A DNA stretch of 64,000 nt from Roseateles_E cavernae (lineage in GTDB: Bacteria; Pseudomonadota; Gammaproteobacteria; Burkholderiales; Burkholderiaceae_C), in NCBI RefSeq assembly GCF_040187885.1, contig NZ_JBDPLH010000003.1, positions 372,001 through 436,000 of the forward strand, given 5' to 3'. The notes below the pieces were generated by a model. The model did no database searches. It was not told where the DNA came from and saw nothing but the letters and a program-made list of their open reading frames with translations. Positions 25,416-34,907 of the stretch are shown piece after piece. Position numbers and translations under genes: made by a program. The number at the start of each line of letters is the position of its first letter. Positions within the stretch are counted from its first letter, which is position 1.

Positions 25416-26846
25416 ATGAATTCCTCCTTGTTGCACCGGCCCAGGCGGGCCGGTCTGGCGCCGCTGTGCCTGCTCGTTATTGCGCTCGGCGGCTGTGCCG
25501 TCGTGCCGGCGCCGCGTGCCGAGCTGCCGGCGCCGCCGGCCTGGCAGGCCGGCTTGCCGGCGCTGCTGCCCCATCAGGGCAGTCCCGAACAGCTGCGCCA
25601 GTGGTGGGCGCGCTTTGACGACCCGCTGCTGGCCGAGCTGATCACCCAGGCCCAGGGCGCGAACCCGGGCCTGCAGCAGGCGCTGGCCCGCATCGGCCAG
25701 GCGCGTGCCGCCGCCGGCCTCAGCGCCAGCGCCGGCGCGCCGCAGCTGGGCCTGGCCGGCAGCGCCGGCCGGTCCCGCTCGGCCGTGCCCTCGAACGAGC
25801 CGGCCCGCGGCCAGGCCAGCCTGGGCCTGGACGCGAGCTGGGAGATCGATCTGTTTGCCCGCGTGCGCCAGCAGGCCCAGGCCGCCGGCGAACGGGCCGC
25901 CGCCAGCGAGCTGGACTGGCACCAGGCCCGTGTCAGCCTGGCGGCCGAGGTGGCCCGGCAATACCTGAGCCTGCGCAGCTGCGAGCAGTTGCTGGCCATC
26001 GGCGAACGCGAGGCCGAGTCGCTGGGCCAGCTGGCGCTGCTGGCGCGCGACAAGGCCAGGGTCGGCTTCGAGGCGCCGGCCGCCGCCGATCTGCTGGAGG
26101 GCGCGGCCGCCGAGGCGCACAGCCGCCGCCTGGCCCAGCGCGCCGACTGCGATCTGGCGGTCAAGGGCCTGGTGGCGCTGACCGCGCTGGACGAGGCGGC
26201 ACTGCGCCAGCGCCTGGGCGCGGCCACCGCGCGCCTGCCGGCCCCGGCCTTGTTTGCGCTGCCGCGCCTGCCGGCCGAGCTGCTGGCCCAGCGCCCCGAT
26301 CTGGCGGCCTCGGAGCGCCTGGTGCTGGCGGCCTGGGCCGAGCGCGGCGCGGCCGAGGCCGAGCGCTATCCGCAGCTGCGGCTCAGCGGCTCGCTCAATA
26401 TCGGCGCGCTGCGCGTGGCCGGCTCGCGCGACGACGGCAATGGCTGGTCGCTGGGCCCCAGCCTGAGCCTGCCTTTGCTGGACGGCGGCGCGCGCCGCGC
26501 CCAGGTCGATGCGGCCCAGGGCCGCTACGAGGAGGCGCTGGCGGCGCACCGCGGAGCGCTGCTGCAGGCGGTGCGCGAGGTCGAGGAGGCGCTGGTGCGA
26601 CTCGATGCAGCCCAGGCCCGCGAAAGCCATGTGGCGGCCAGTGTCTCGGCCTACGAGCGCTCGCTGGCCGGCACGCAGCAGCGCTGGCGCCAGGGGCTGG
26701 CCAGCGCGGCCGAGCTCGAAGACGCGCGCCGGCTGGCGCTGAATGCCCAGGCCAGCCTGGTGCAGGTGCAGGAACAACGGGTCGCCGCCTGGGTGGCGCT
26801 TTACAAGGCCAGCGGTGGTGGCTGGCAGCAAGGGAGTAGCTCATGA
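25416..26846 (+). CDS. RND efflux outer-membrane factor lipoprotein (OprM/NodT family)
   Basis: A 476-residue outer-membrane channel of the TolC superfamily. The signal peptide ends in a lipobox (ALGGC; Cys near residue 28), so it is a lipid-anchored form. Two internal repeats of the outer-membrane-factor fold are visible, starting near WWARFDDPLLAELI (about residue 65) and LPAELLAQRPDLAASERLV (about residue 290), the latter a hallmark of NodT proteins. Its stop overlaps the adaptor start by 4 nt. It is the first structural gene after tetR, an order (tetR-omf-mfp-rnd) frequent in betaproteobacteria. Confidence 0.93.
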   Translation: MNSSLLHRPRRAGLAPLCLLVIALGGCAVVPAPRAELPAPPAWQAGLPALLPHQGSPEQLRQWWARFDDPLLAELITQAQGANPGLQQALARIGQARAAAGLSASAGAPQLGLAGSAGRSRSAVPSNEPARGQASLGLDASWEIDLFARVRQQAQAAGERAAASELDWHQARVSLAAEVARQYLSLRSCEQLLAIGEREAESLGQLALLARDKARVGFEAPAAADLLEGAAAEAHSRRLAQRADCDLAVKGLVALTALDEAALRQRLGAATARLPAPALFALPRLPAELLAQRPDLAASERLVLAAWAERGAAEAERYPQLRLSGSLNIGALRVAGSRDDGNGWSLGPSLSLPLLDGGARRAQVDAAQGRYEEALAAHRGALLQAVREVEEALVRLDAAQARESHVAASVSAYERSLAGTQQRWRQGLASAAELEDARRLALNAQASLVQVQEQRVAAWVALYKASGGGWQQGSSS

Positions 26847-27919
26847 ACAAGACAATCGGCCTTATCGCCACAGCCCTGCTGATCGCAGCGGCCCAGGCGC
26901 AGACGACAACAGCGGCCAAGGCCAAGCCGGCGCTCAGCGTCAATCTGGTCAGCGCCAGCGCGCAGCAATGGGAGCAGGCCGTGCAGGCCGGCGGCACGGT
27001 GGCCGCCTGGCAGGAGGCGGTGGTCAGCGCCGAGCTGTCCGGGCTGCGCCTGGCCGAGGTGCGGGCCCAGGTCGGCGACCGGGTGCGGCGCGGCCAGCTG
27101 CTGGCCAGCCTGGCCAGCGAGACGGTGCAGGCCGAGCTGGCGCAGAGCCGTGCGGCCGCCGCCGAGGCCCAGGCCCTGCTGGCCGGCGCCCAGGCCGATG
27201 CCGAGCGGGTGCGCAGCCTGCAGGCCAGCGGCAGCGGCGCACTGAGCGCCCAGCAGGCCCAGCAATACCTGGTGCAGGAACAGGCGGCCAAGGCCCGCTT
27301 CGAGGCCGCCCAGGCCAAGGTGCGCAGCGAGGAACTGCGCCTGGCCCAGACCCGCATCGTCGCGCCCGATGACGGCCTGATCGCGGCCGCGCCGGCCATC
27401 GTCGGCGCGGTGGCGCAGCCGGGCCAGGAGCTGTTCCGGCTGATACGCAAGAGCCGCCTCGAGTGGCGTGCCGAGCTGCCCAGCGCCGAGCTGGCCCGGC
27501 TCGCACCCGGGGCCGAGGTCGAGATCGAGCTGCCCGATGGCCAGCGCGCCAGCGGTCGGCTGCGCCTGGTCGGCCCGACCGTCGATGCGCAAAGCCGCAA
27601 CGGCCTTGCTTATATCGACCTGAGCCCGCACGCCGCCTTGCGTGCCGGCGGCTTTGTGCGCGGCCGCATCCTCTTGGGCCGCAGCCCCGCGCTGGCGCTG
27701 CCGCAGGCGGCGGTGCAGCTGCGCGACGGTTTTGCCTATGTGTTCAAGGTCGGCACCGACGGCCGGGTGCAGCAGAGCAAGGTCAGCATCGGCCGCCGCC
27801 TGGGCGACAAGATCGAGCTGCTGGCCGGGCTGAAGGCCGGCGAGCGGGTGGTCGCCAGCGGCGTCGGCTTCCTGGCCGACGGCGATCTGGTGCGGGTGGT
27901 GGACGGGAGTAAGTCATGA
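26843..27919 (+). CDS. RND efflux periplasmic adaptor (membrane-fusion protein)
   Basis: A 358-residue periplasmic adaptor that couples the permease to the outer-membrane factor. A signal peptide (residues 1-19, ending AQAQ) has no lipobox Cys. The lipoyl-like half-motifs are SGLRLAEVRAQVGDRVRRGQ (about residue 63) and RIVAPDDGLI (about residue 172), flanking an Ala/Gln-rich coiled-coil hairpin of about 85 residues. Beta-barrel and membrane-proximal domains follow (GLKAGERVVASGVGFL). It has 4-nt ATGA overlaps on both sides, with the outer-membrane gene and the permease. Confidence 0.93.
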   Translation: MNKTIGLIATALLIAAAQAQTTTAAKAKPALSVNLVSASAQQWEQAVQAGGTVAAWQEAVVSAELSGLRLAEVRAQVGDRVRRGQLLASLASETVQAELAQSRAAAAEAQALLAGAQADAERVRSLQASGSGALSAQQAQQYLVQEQAAKARFEAAQAKVRSEELRLAQTRIVAPDDGLIAAAPAIVGAVAQPGQELFRLIRKSRLEWRAELPSAELARLAPGAEVEIELPDGQRASGRLRLVGPTVDAQSRNGLAYIDLSPHAALRAGGFVRGRILLGRSPALALPQAAVQLRDGFAYVFKVGTDGRVQQSKVSIGRRLGDKIELLAGLKAGERVVASGVGFLADGDLVRVVDGSKS

Positions 27920-30900
27920 TGAATGTCTCGTCCTGGTCGATCCGCAATCCGATCCCGGCCATCCTGCTCTTCATCATGCTGACCCTGCTGGGTCTGGCGG
28001 GCTTTCGCTGGATGAAGATCCAGAACTTCCCCGATATCGACCTGCCCACCGTGACGGTCAGCGCGGCGCTGCCCGGGGCCTCGCCGGCCCAGCTGGAATC
28101 GCAGGTGGCGCGCAAGATCGAGAACCAGATCGCGACCCTGCAGGGCGTCAAGCACATCTACACCTCGCTGAGCGACGGCATGGCCACGATCACGGCCGAG
28201 TTCCGGCTGGAAAAGCCCACGCAGGAGGCGCTCGACGATGTGCGTGATGCGGTCTCGCGGGTGCGCTCCGACCTGCCCGGCGAGATGCGCGATCCGGTGG
28301 TCTCCAAGCTGGAGCTCTCGGGCACGCCCATCCTGACCTACACGGTGGCATCGAGCCGCATGGACGACGAGGCGCTGTCGTGGTTTGTTGACAACCAGGT
28401 GGCCAAGTCCATGCTGGCCGTGCCCGGGGTCGGTGCGGTCGGCCGGGTCGGTGGTGTCAGCCGCGAGGTGCGGGTCGAGCTCGACCCGGCCAAGCTGCAG
28501 GCGCTGAACGCCACCGCCGCCGATGTCTCGCGCCAGTTGCGCCAGATCCAGCAGGAGGCCTCGGGCGGGCGCTCCGATATCGGCGGCGCCGAGCAGTCGG
28601 TGCGCACCATCGCCACCGTGGCCTCGGCCGAGGAGCTGGCCGCGATGGACATCGCGCTGGCCGATGGCCGGCGCCTGCGCCTGGACCAGCTGGCCAGCGT
28701 CAAGGACACGGTGGCCGAGCAGCGCTCGGCGGCCCTGCTGAACGGCAAGCCGGTGGTGGGCTTCGAGATCACCCGCACGCGCGGCGCCGGCGAGGTCGAG
28801 GTGGCGCGTGGCGTCGCGACGGCCTTGCAGGCGCTGCGCGCCGAGCATCCGGAGATCGAGATCGTCGAGGCCTTCAACTTCGTCGACCCGGTGCAGGAAA
28901 ACTACGACGGCTCGATGGTGCTGCTCTACGAGGGCGCCTTCCTGGCCGTGGTCGTCGTCTGGTTCTTTCTGCGCGACTGGCGCGCCACCATCGTCGCCGC
29001 GACGGCGCTGCCGCTGTCGGTGGTGCCGACCTTTGCGGCGATGTATTTCCTCGGCTTCACCGTCAACACCGTGACCCTGCTGTCGCTGTCCCTGGTGGTG
29101 GGCATCCTGGTCGACGACGCGATCGTCGAGATCGAGAACATCATGCGCCATCTGCGCATGGGCAAGACGCCTTACGAGGCGGCGATGGAGGCGGCCGACG
29201 AGATCGGGCTGGCCGTCATCGCGACCACCTTCACGCTGATCGCGGTCTTTCTGCCGACCGCCTTCATGAGCGGCATCGCCGGCAAATTCTTCGTGCAGTT
29301 CGGCTGGACGGCGGCGATCTCGGTGTTCTTCTCGCTGGTGGTGGCGCGCATGCTGACGCCGATGATGGCGGCCTATCTGCTGAAGCCGCCCACCGGCGAG
29401 CATCACGAGCCGCGCTGGCTGCTGCGCTACACCGGCTGGGCGCGCTGGTGCCTGCAGCACCGCATCAAGACGCTGCTGGCCACGCTGGTGTTCACGGTCG
29501 GCTCCTTCGGCCTGGCCGGCCTGCTGCCGACCGGCTTCATCCCGCCCGATGACCTGAGTCAGACCCAGGTCACGCTGACCCTGCCGCCGGGCAGCAGCTT
29601 CCAGCAAACCGCCGAGCTGGCAGAGCGGGCGCGCCAGATCGTGCAGGCCAACCCCCACGTCAAGCTGATCTACACCGCCATCGGCGGCGGCAGCGCCGGC
29701 GCCGATCCCTTCGCGATGGGCTCGGCCTCCAGCGTCGGCAAGGCCACGCTGACCCTGAACCTGACCCACCGCGACGAGCGGCCGGGCCTCAGCAAGCAGG
29801 CCATCGAGGCCCAGCTGCGCGAGGCGGTCGAGCTGATCCCCGGCGCCCGGGTCAAGGTCGGCTTCGGCGCCTCCAGCGAGAAATACGTGCTGGTGCTGGC
29901 CGGCGAGGACGGCCGGGTGCTGGCCGAGCATGCGCATGCCGTCGAGCGCGAGTTGCGCGGCATTCCCGGCATCGGCGCGGTGACCTCCAGCGCCAGCCTG
30001 ACCCGGCCCGAGCTGATCGTGCGGCCCGACTTTGCGCGCGCCGCCGATCTGGGCGTCAGCGCCGCCGCCATCGCCGAGACGCTGCGGGTGGCCACGGCCG
30101 GCGACTACGAGCAGGAGCTGGCCAAGCTGAACCTGGCGCAGCGCCAGGTGCCGGTGGTGGTCAGGCTGCGCAGCGATGCGCGCGCGGATCTGGGCTATCT
30201 GAGCCGCCTGCCGGTGCCGGGCAGCCATGGCCCGGTGCCACTGGGCAATGTCGCCAGCCTGGCGCTGGACAGCGGGCCCTCGCAGATCGACCGCTATGAC
30301 CGGCTGCGCAATATCAATATCGAGATCGAGCTCAATGGCCAGGCGCTGGGCGATGTCGAGCGCCAGGCCTTGGCTCTGCCCAGCCTGCAAAGCCTGCCGC
30401 CGGGCGTGATCCAGACCACGGTCGGCGATGCCGAGGCGATGGCCGAGCTGTTCGACAGCTTCGGTCTGGCGATGCTGACCGGTGTGCTGTGCATCTACAT
30501 CGTGCTGGTGCTGCTGTTCAAGGACTTCGTTCAGCCGCTGACCATACTGGCCGCGCTGGTTCTGTCGATCCCGGGCGCCTTCCTGGCGCTCTATCTGAGC
30601 CAGACCGCGCTGTCGATGCCCTCGATGATCGGCCTGATCATGCTGATGGGCATCGCGACGAAGAACTCCATCCTGCTGGTCGACTACGTCATCATCGCTC
30701 GCCGCGACCATGGCCTGCCGCGCTTCGAGGCGATTCTCGATGCCTGCCGCAAGCGCGCCCGGCCCATCGTGATGACGACCATCGCGATGGGGGCCGGCAT
30801 GCTGCCGATCGCGCTGGGCTGGGGGGTGGACCCGAGCTTCCGGGCGCCGATGGCCATCGTCGTGATCGGCGGGCTGATCACCTCGACCTTTCTGAGCCTG

Positions 30901-31002
30901 CTGGTGATCCCCATCGTCTTCACCTATGTGGACGATGCGGTGCAGCTGCTGCGGCCGGGGCGGGCCAAGGCCTCACAAGCCCTGACTTCCGCCAGGCCCT
31001 GA
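27916..31002 (+). CDS. RND superfamily efflux permease (AcrB/HAE1 or MdtB-like)
   Basis: A 1028-residue inner-membrane proton-driven exporter. The N-terminus is typical (SIRNPIPAILLFIMLTLLGL), with two large periplasmic loops and twelve predicted helices. The proton-relay residues are present: the DD pair in GILVDDAIVEIENI (helix 4) and a Lys in GIATKNSILLVDY (helix 10), which argues for a working pump of hydrophobic/amphiphilic compounds rather than a CzcA metal pump. The substrate range cannot be told. The start ATG overlaps the adaptor stop by 4 nt. The operon ends here; the next gene starts 38 bp on with its own good ribosome site. Confidence 0.94.
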   Translation: MMNVSSWSIRNPIPAILLFIMLTLLGLAGFRWMKIQNFPDIDLPTVTVSAALPGASPAQLESQVARKIENQIATLQGVKHIYTSLSDGMATITAEFRLEKPTQEALDDVRDAVSRVRSDLPGEMRDPVVSKLELSGTPILTYTVASSRMDDEALSWFVDNQVAKSMLAVPGVGAVGRVGGVSREVRVELDPAKLQALNATAADVSRQLRQIQQEASGGRSDIGGAEQSVRTIATVASAEELAAMDIALADGRRLRLDQLASVKDTVAEQRSAALLNGKPVVGFEITRTRGAGEVEVARGVATALQALRAEHPEIEIVEAFNFVDPVQENYDGSMVLLYEGAFLAVVVVWFFLRDWRATIVAATALPLSVVPTFAAMYFLGFTVNTVTLLSLSLVVGILVDDAIVEIENIMRHLRMGKTPYEAAMEAADEIGLAVIATTFTLIAVFLPTAFMSGIAGKFFVQFGWTAAISVFFSLVVARMLTPMMAAYLLKPPTGEHHEPRWLLRYTGWARWCLQHRIKTLLATLVFTVGSFGLAGLLPTGFIPPDDLSQTQVTLTLPPGSSFQQTAELAERARQIVQANPHVKLIYTAIGGGSAGADPFAMGSASSVGKATLTLNLTHRDERPGLSKQAIEAQLREAVELIPGARVKVGFGASSEKYVLVLAGEDGRVLAEHAHAVERELRGIPGIGAVTSSASLTRPELIVRPDFARAADLGVSAAAIAETLRVATAGDYEQELAKLNLAQRQVPVVVRLRSDARADLGYLSRLPVPGSHGPVPLGNVASLALDSGPSQIDRYDRLRNINIEIELNGQALGDVERQALALPSLQSLPPGVIQTTVGDAEAMAELFDSFGLAMLTGVLCIYIVLVLLFKDFVQPLTILAALVLSIPGAFLALYLSQTALSMPSMIGLIMLMGIATKNSILLVDYVIIARRDHGLPRFEAILDACRKRARPIVMTTIAMGAGMLPIALGWGVDPSFRAPMAIVVIGGLITSTFLSLLVIPIVFTYVDDAVQLLRPGRAKASQALTSARP

Positions 31003-31040
31003 GGCCGGCCCCATACTGGCACGCCAAGGAGAGCCCCCCG

Positions 31041-32042
31041 ATGTTGTTTGCTGTCTCACGTCGAATCCTGCTGGCCCTGGCCCTGATAGCACCTGGCCTG
31101 CCGGCGGCCCTGGCCCAGGCCGCGCCGCCAGCGCCCAGCGCGGCGCCGGCGATCCCGGGCCAGGACCTGGACTGGCAGGACACGCAGCGCCAGCGCGCCG
31201 TGCCGGTGCGGCTGTACTGGCCGGCGCAGGCGGACGGCGCGCCGGTGCCGCTGATCGTGTTCTCGCACGGCATCGGCGGCTCGCGGCGCGGCTACAGCTA
31301 TCTGGGCCAGTACTGGGCGAGCCAGGGCTATGCCAGCCTGCATGTCCAGCATGTCGGCAGCGACCGCCAGCTCTGGATGGGCAATCCGCTGGGCCTGGTG
31401 GGCCGGCTGCAGGACGCGGCCCAGGAGCGCGAGGCGATCCACCGGGCCCGCGATGTCAGCTTCGCGCTGGACCGGCTGCTGCAGGGCGAGTGGGGCGCGC
31501 GCATCGATGCGCGGCGCATCGTCGCGGCCGGCCATTCCTATGGCGCCAACACCAGCCTCCTGCTGGCCGGCGCGCGGGTGGCGCGCCAGGGCGCGGTGAT
31601 GGATCTGCGCGACGAGCGCTTCAAGGCGGCGCTGATCATCTCGGCCCCGCCCTTCTATGGCGAGGGCGATCCCGCCAGCATCCTGGGCTCCGTCAGCATC
31701 CCGACCCTGCACATCACCGCGACCGAGGACGTGATACGCATCCCCGGCTACTACTCCGACGCGCAGGACCGGCTGCGGGTGTTCGACGCCACCGGCAGCG
31801 CGACCAAGTCGCTGGTGGTGTTCGAGGGCGGCTCGCACAGCGTCTTCACCGACCGCGACGGCACCGGCGGCCTCACGCTGAACCCCAAGCTCAAGACCGC
31901 CACCCGCGAGCTGACCCTGGCCTTTCTGAGCCAGGTCTTCGACGGGCAGGGCGAGGGCCTGCTGAGCTGGGGCGAGCGCCACGGCGGCCTGCTGGCGCGC
32001 TGGGTGCGGCCCGGCGCTAGTAGTACGTCAGCGTCACGCTGA
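31041..32042 (+). CDS. Secreted alpha/beta hydrolase (platelet-activating-factor acetylhydrolase-like)
   Basis: A 333-residue predicted periplasmic or secreted hydrolase. It has a signal peptide (residues 1-27, ending LAQA), an oxyanion motif VFSHGIGGSRRGY, the nucleophile elbow AAGHSYGANTSLLL, an Asp in TATEDVIRIPG and the catalytic His in FEGGSHSVF. Relatives are often described as dienelactone hydrolase or PAF-acetylhydrolase-like; the substrate is not known. AAGGAGAG lies 8 bp before the ATG at 31041. The last 26 bp overlap the 3' end of the convergent spore-coat-U gene. It may be the final gene of the efflux transcript. Confidence 0.85.
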   Translation: MLFAVSRRILLALALIAPGLPAALAQAAPPAPSAAPAIPGQDLDWQDTQRQRAVPVRLYWPAQADGAPVPLIVFSHGIGGSRRGYSYLGQYWASQGYASLHVQHVGSDRQLWMGNPLGLVGRLQDAAQEREAIHRARDVSFALDRLLQGEWGARIDARRIVAAGHSYGANTSLLLAGARVARQGAVMDLRDERFKAALIISAPPFYGEGDPASILGSVSIPTLHITATEDVIRIPGYYSDAQDRLRVFDATGSATKSLVVFEGGSHSVFTDRDGTGGLTLNPKLKTATRELTLAFLSQVFDGQGEGLLSWGERHGGLLARWVRPGASSTSASR

Positions 32043-32514
32043 GGGTGTCCGTGTAGATGCCGGGCACGGCGCCGAGCTGGCGGCCCGGCAGCCGGCCGTA
32101 GACCCAGTGCGTCTGCTGCGGCGCCAGCCCGAGGACGTCCAGCGTGATCGAGGCCGACATCAGCAGCGTGGCGGCCGTGCCATCGCCCCAGACCGTGCTG
32201 CGGGCGGCATCGGTATAGAGGTTGTAGCCGAGCTGGTGGGCGCCCAGGCTCATGTGCCGGTTGGCAAAACTGCCGCTGCCGCCGGCGCTGATCGCGACGT
32301 TGTAGGGAATCAGGAGCCCGGCCACACCGCCGCAGTCGACCTTGATGCTGGCGCTGCTGTCGGTATGGCCATGGGCCAGCGGGTTGTAGCTGCCGAACAG
32401 CAGCGGCGTGGTGCCGACGGTGCAGCTGCACAGCACCGGCAGGCACAGGGCCTGGGCCGAGCCGGCGCCGCATGCGGCGCCCAGCAGCAGGACAAGCAGA
32501 CGTAGCAGTCTCAT
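32017..32514 (-). CDS. Spore coat U (SCPU) domain pilus subunit, probably the tip/minor subunit
   Basis: A 165-residue secreted subunit of a Csu-type chaperone-usher pilus. A signal peptide (about residues 1-23) is followed by one SCPU domain with the CSCTVGTTPLLFGSYNPL start and a late WGDGTAATLLM and YTDTLSVTLTYY end, the latter a donor-strand-like beta strand. The ATG at 32514 overlaps the usher stop by 4 nt. In Csu clusters the gene after the usher encodes the tip adhesin, usually with two domains; this one has only one. A convergent 26-bp overlap with the hydrolase gene lies at its 3' end. Confidence 0.88.
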   Translation of the reverse strand: MRLLRLLVLLLGAACGAGSAQALCLPVLCSCTVGTTPLLFGSYNPLAHGHTDSSASIKVDCGGVAGLLIPYNVAISAGGSGSFANRHMSLGAHQLGYNLYTDAARSTVWGDGTAATLLMSASITLDVLGLAPQQTHWVYGRLPGRQLGAVPGIYTDTLSVTLTYY

Positions 32515-34907
32515 GGGGTGGCCTTGCATTCAAGAGTGCCCAGCTCGGGCCATTCGCTGAGCTCGCGCGGCAGCGTCAGTATCAGGCTGCAGCCGCCGTC
32601 GGGCCAGCGCGCGTCGACGCGGCTGCGCTCGGCCAGGCCGCTGACAAAGGCGCGGCCTTCCAGCCCGACCGGAAAGCTGCGCGAGCCGCCCTCGACGCGC
32701 AGCTCGCTGCCCGGCGGCAGCGGCCGGCCCTGCGGGTCGATCACGCGAAAGCTTGCCGCGCGGCTGCGCTGCACCGGAAAGCTGATCAGCGCGGCGCTGC
32801 GGGCGGCCGGCGTCAGCCGCACTTCCACCGCGTCGAGCTGGGCGTCGAAGGGCAGGTCGGCGGCATCGATGCCGACCCGGTTGCTCTGGTAGCCGCGCAG
32901 GCTGCCGATGAAGGCGCGGCCGCTGGCATCGGTGCGGGCCACCGGCTGGTTGTCATGCAGCACGCCGACGCCGGCATAGTCGCCGACCTGCACGATGGCA
33001 AAGCCGCCGTCGATGCGCCGGCTGGCGAACAGCTCGCCATCCATCCAGGCCAGGCCGCCGCTGACGCCGGCGCGCAACTCCTGGGCCCGGCCCAGCTTGG
33101 CCGCGCCGGCGCTGAAGTCGGCCTTGTCGGTCTGCCAAACGGCCTGGGCCAGGCTGCGACGCTGGTCGCCGGCCTCGCTGAGCAACTGGTAGCCGAGGCC
33201 GCGGCCGAAGGGCGGGTTCTGCTGGACCTGCAGCTGCAGGTTCTGGGTTTCCTGGCGGCCGTTCGGTCCCTCGCTGCGGCTGCGCAGCAGATTGACGCTG
33301 GCGCTGCCGCGCTCGCCCAGCGCATGGCTCCAGGACAGCGACAGCGCCGTGCCGCCGCCCAGATCGCGCAGCGCCACCAGGCTCAGATAGCCCCAGTCGC
33401 CGAGATCGCGGCTGGCGCTGAGCGACAGCAGCCGGGCCCGGCTCGTCTCGTCGCTGCGCCCGCTCTGCTGCAGATAGCTCAGGCCCAGCGCGCTGCCGCC
33501 CCAGGCGCTGCCCAGCGCGGCGGCCACGCTCCAGCGGATCTTGTTGCCCGCCGCGCCGCCGGTATCACCGGCCTGTGTGAAGCCGGCGCTGGCGCTGCGC
33601 AGCTGCAGGCTGCCGCTCCAGTCGCGGCCCTGGCGGTCCAGGCCGGCGTCCAGCAGCCAGCCCCGGCCGGCCTGGCGCTGCCGGCTCAAGCCCAGTGACA
33701 GCGTGCCGGTGCCCAGATGCGGCCAGAGCCAGATGCCGGTGGCGCCCAGGGTCTGCTGGGTCCGCATCAGCTCGGCGCGCAGCTCGCGGGTGAAGCGCTC
33801 GCTGATCCCCTTGCGCTCGGTCAGGCTGGCCAGCGCGGGGCCGTAGCGGTTGCTGGCCAGGCCATAGTCCTCGCGCAGCCGGCCCAGTTCGACGCTGAAG
33901 GCGCGCAGCCCCGGCTTCAGCAGGGCGGGGCTGACGTAGTAGGGCTGGATCACGACCTGCTCGCGCCCCAGCAGATCGCGCACCACGCTGCGGATCTCGC
34001 CCTGGCCGGTGACGATGGGCAGCTCGCTGAGGTCGAAGGCGCCGGGCTGCAGCCGGCCTTGCAGGCGCTGGCTGTTGTTGACATAGACGTCCAGCGTCGA
34101 GGGCAGGGCGGCCTCGCCCTTCAGGCTGGGCAGCGGGAAGCTCAGGAAACCGGGCCGCAGCGAAAAGTCCGTGCCCCACTGCAGGCCGCCCAGGCGCAGC
34201 GCCCGGCCCCAGGCACCGGGCTGGCTGACCGTATCGCCGACGCGCAACCGCGCCATGCGTTCGGGCTGGTCCAGGGTCCAGCGCGTCTCCAGCCTCAGCA
34301 GGCCGCCTTGCTGGCGGTACAGCAGCAGATGGTTCAGGTCGCCCCGGGCGGTCAGCGCGCCGAGCTCGGCCAGGCCGTCCAGGCTGCTGCCGCCGCCCCG
34401 GCTGCGGCGCTGCCAGTAGAGATCGTAGTTGGCGAACAGGCCCAGCTGCTGCGGCAGGGTCAGGCGCGGCGCCAAGCTCTCCATGCTGAGCTGCTGGCGC
34501 TTGAAGGCCGAGGCGGCGGCCTCGATCACCAGGGTCTGGCTGGCCTCCTCGATATGCCAGCGGGTGTCCAGGCCCGGGTCGGGTCGGCCGTCGAGCACCA
34601 TATGCGGCTCGCCGTCGATCAGGCGCGGCGCCAGCGCCGGGAGCTTCAGGTGCAGGGCCTCCCACAGCGGCTGCGGCAGCGCCAGGCCCTCGGCCACCCG
34701 CACCGCACGCAGGGTCTGCGGCTGGGCCACGCCGTTGATGCGCAGGCCCAGCAACAGGGTCTCGCCGGGGCGCCCGAGCTCGGCCAGCGCCTGGGCCAGT
34801 TCGGGGCTGGGCAAGAGGCCGCCGGACTGGGCGCCGAGAGGCTCGGACAGCCCCAGCAGCAGCGGCCACAGCAGGTGGCCGTGCCGGGACTCAGTCCTGC
34901 GCCTCAT
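32511..34907 (-). CDS. Fimbrial outer-membrane usher (Csu type)
   Basis: A 798-residue outer-membrane usher that secretes and assembles pilus subunits. A signal peptide (ending near residue 27, LGAQS) precedes a periplasmic N-domain, a long beta-barrel region rich in alternating aromatic and small residues, the LPSTLDVYVNNSQRLQGRL plug-domain region and C-terminal domains with PLPPGSELRVEG. The length matches Csu ushers. The gene starts within the chaperone gene (17-bp overlap) and overlaps the downstream SCPU gene by 4 nt, so chaperone, usher and subunit are coupled. Confidence 0.92.
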   Translation of the reverse strand: MRRRTESRHGHLLWPLLLGLSEPLGAQSGGLLPSPELAQALAELGRPGETLLLGLRINGVAQPQTLRAVRVAEGLALPQPLWEALHLKLPALAPRLIDGEPHMVLDGRPDPGLDTRWHIEEASQTLVIEAAASAFKRQQLSMESLAPRLTLPQQLGLFANYDLYWQRRSRGGGSSLDGLAELGALTARGDLNHLLLYRQQGGLLRLETRWTLDQPERMARLRVGDTVSQPGAWGRALRLGGLQWGTDFSLRPGFLSFPLPSLKGEAALPSTLDVYVNNSQRLQGRLQPGAFDLSELPIVTGQGEIRSVVRDLLGREQVVIQPYYVSPALLKPGLRAFSVELGRLREDYGLASNRYGPALASLTERKGISERFTRELRAELMRTQQTLGATGIWLWPHLGTGTLSLGLSRQRQAGRGWLLDAGLDRQGRDWSGSLQLRSASAGFTQAGDTGGAAGNKIRWSVAAALGSAWGGSALGLSYLQQSGRSDETSRARLLSLSASRDLGDWGYLSLVALRDLGGGTALSLSWSHALGERGSASVNLLRSRSEGPNGRQETQNLQLQVQQNPPFGRGLGYQLLSEAGDQRRSLAQAVWQTDKADFSAGAAKLGRAQELRAGVSGGLAWMDGELFASRRIDGGFAIVQVGDYAGVGVLHDNQPVARTDASGRAFIGSLRGYQSNRVGIDAADLPFDAQLDAVEVRLTPAARSAALISFPVQRSRAASFRVIDPQGRPLPPGSELRVEGGSRSFPVGLEGRAFVSGLAERSRVDARWPDGGCSLILTLPRELSEWPELGTLECKATP

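Noticed and set aside
27736..30711. A 991-codon minus-strand frame opposite the RND permease.
   Set aside because: Same GC-bias effect; low-complexity Gln/His/Arg/Gly composition and no recognisable motif.
30489..32042. An apparent 517-residue hydrolase starting within the RND permease gene.
   Set aside because: The first part is a frame-shifted shadow of the permease; a signal peptide and an AAGGAGAG ribosome site mark the true start at 31041.
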